NCBI GenBank assembly: GCA_020342235.1
Contig: CP073212.1
Span: 1,860,001-1,924,000, forward strand
DNA length: 64,000 nucleotides
Direction: 5' to 3'
Origin: Saccharomycopsis phalli
Lineage: Eukaryota; Ascomycota; Saccharomycetes; Ascoideales; Saccharomycopsidaceae
Each line of letters begins with the position of its first letter. The stretch's first letter is position 1. The notes below the pieces were generated by a model, which was not told where the DNA came from, did no database searches, and saw only the letters and a list, made by a program, of their open reading frames with translations. Of the stretch, positions 63,901 through 64,000 are shown one piece after another. Made by a program: the position numbers and the translations under genes.

Positions 63901-64000
63901 GACACGGATCTTCCTTATTCGTGGGTGGCTCATGCTCGGAAGTCGCAGTATGATCTCGACAACATCAAGCTTGATTTGACCGCCGACCGTCGCATCGAGG
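60922..64000 (+). CDS. KRE5: UDP-glucose:glycoprotein glucosyltransferase family (3' end outside window)
   Basis: An open frame of 1026 codons runs from the ATG at 60922 to the right edge. The N terminus MRRLVTILLILSLYAAEF is a signal peptide. Family signatures include LSGYGIDLKLKRTDYIVIDD (near 228), the successive thioredoxin-like modules, VVAILNPIDEQSQRV, and DLDNIKL near the end, which precedes the GT24 catalytic domain in this family. UGGT reglucosylates misfolded glycoproteins in the ER lumen. The S. cerevisiae relative Kre5 lacks that activity but is needed for beta-1,6-glucan. The catalytic part lies outside the window, so UGGT and Kre5 function cannot be separated here. Confidence 0.9.
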   Translation, partial: MRRLVTILLILSLYAAEFVENSVNFKLESNWADPPFCLKVLETVAGVNESAYLPGLSAVLGVSLDDEDDDNANSKSDEAVYASARGLLQSEDQKLFDLLLANKMYSPRIVAHYNYYNSTVWPQFEKKIASCTSTFGSVSKGVWLEYNGQVLCNPQEIFALKTTTNSGPEPLPFDRVIGSTGPLVVLYGDVKDPEFKQYFVNLYQAAEAAKLRFVVRYTGSRNGPKEPLSGYGIDLKLKRTDYIVIDDRDIKQDVKNLDGKANEQTVQAPVSGSFLNKTYHGIHGVTKKQVKNLDFKLAHYLVNTHNGTGQEKLHLYNEILGNFPKYAHDISRSKQFKYVRKSPLFDKLFQAYKKNREFGVDEQEMQGIYVNGKRLQDSEDQKQNFIDLLQSIEIESVLVKQLRDSLGIDAHTAKNFISEYARLSAVQLTTSLERYDLRNVSSVVYLNDLEKDEAYAHFTTDKLAWKKPQLPQYKENVLDVVFAVALSDFDVIDDILKIVHLVFAQKMPHRLAILPITKPLETYKEITVSIGGKSKTLSPEEHRQLDQYLADDLHHVARNQGVDWVLFLNNLQKEYLGKVFSRKSKPPHVHLDGIEQFNIKDNYVVVDGVFGAMGDSWRQFIGERLQNDIKYISQNIDGVKDGEKVADLLYKDALDVRNLVINPDNEDIQYQQVTPELLGKLSKHKNTLVFSNEVGADQEPRIYTFYTMMLAGDFGGHVTQKQAVEMFEAEIEGLKQGNRTYLIKYRLVDRGQGHVIKKLRGFLTQKVPLIDRLEEAVEYLRELQNEPEKLGSNAVLDVLDSAGIHGNVLSLNSRAVPLGPQHYIASREFDTLVKFESRGRLFQLIQQIGYSVRENVTSLLDRYDWSESLFSVLTASYHADSLRSRMQLEILQMDGASFEVNPSNDTLVNVVAILNPIDEQSQRVTSWLVALEQLGIATIRVLFTPKLGLSEVPIKRFYQGLYVPRVEFKDGKVDESHYRVVLGNLPETTLFTLDTDLPYSWVAHARKSQYDLDNIKLDLTADRRIE

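Overview
This is a 64 kb piece of a budding-yeast (Saccharomycotina) nuclear chromosome. About twenty protein genes lie on both strands, separated by AT-rich spacers full of short tandem repeats. No tRNA, rRNA, CRISPR array or bacterial feature was seen. Almost all genes are single-exon. The two introns found (ERV14, 42 nt; YSA1, 36 nt) are very short, and their branch-point-like CTAAT lies 3 nt and 1 nt from the 3' AG. That architecture is best known from Yarrowia lipolytica, so an early-branching lineage on that side of the subphylum is my inference. A CTG codon falls on a conserved leucine in USO1 (codon 97, SPLV motif), which weakly argues against a CUG-Ser yeast.

Layout, left to right. 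A SLM1-type PH/F-BAR gene runs off the left edge. Next come USO1 (Golgi tether, with an expanded coiled coil), YHC1 (U1 snRNP C protein), ULS1 (Swi2/Snf2 ATPase with SUMO-binding motifs and a RING), a RIF1-like gene with PP1-docking motifs, DSS1 (mitochondrial exoribonuclease) and MRPL37 (mitoribosomal mL54). A Ty1/copia-type relic follows, then NUP82 (nuclear pore), a PPZ/PPQ-type phosphatase, the divergent pair ERV14/MON1, ALG1 and YSA1. After a 2.1 kb repeat-rich gap come an inverted pair of acetyl-CoA synthetase genes with SUS1 between them, ARO4, an alpha-arrestin with two PY motifs, an unrecognised Ser/Gln/Arg-repeat protein, and the first 1026 codons of a UGGT/KRE5-family gene cut by the right edge.

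The genes form no single pathway. Recurring themes are the secretory and endolysosomal system (USO1, ERV14, ALG1, UGGT, MON1, arrestin, SLM1), nuclear and gene-expression functions (YHC1, ULS1, RIF1, NUP82, SUS1) and mitochondrial RNA and translation (DSS1, MRPL37). A Reb1-like TTACCCGG element recurs upstream of six genes at five sites. CACGTG boxes recur upstream of several others. TATA-like runs often lie only 25-50 bp from the start codon.

The most striking structural trait is tandem duplication at every scale: 10-123 bp arrays in most spacers, and in-frame minisatellites inside USO1, ULS1, RIF1, YHC1, MON1 and the unknown gene at 57.9 kb. I found no unmistakable new multigene system. The best leads are the minimal introns, the ACS-SUS1-ACS cluster, the RIF1 extension, the unusual ULS1 RING and several orphan frames.
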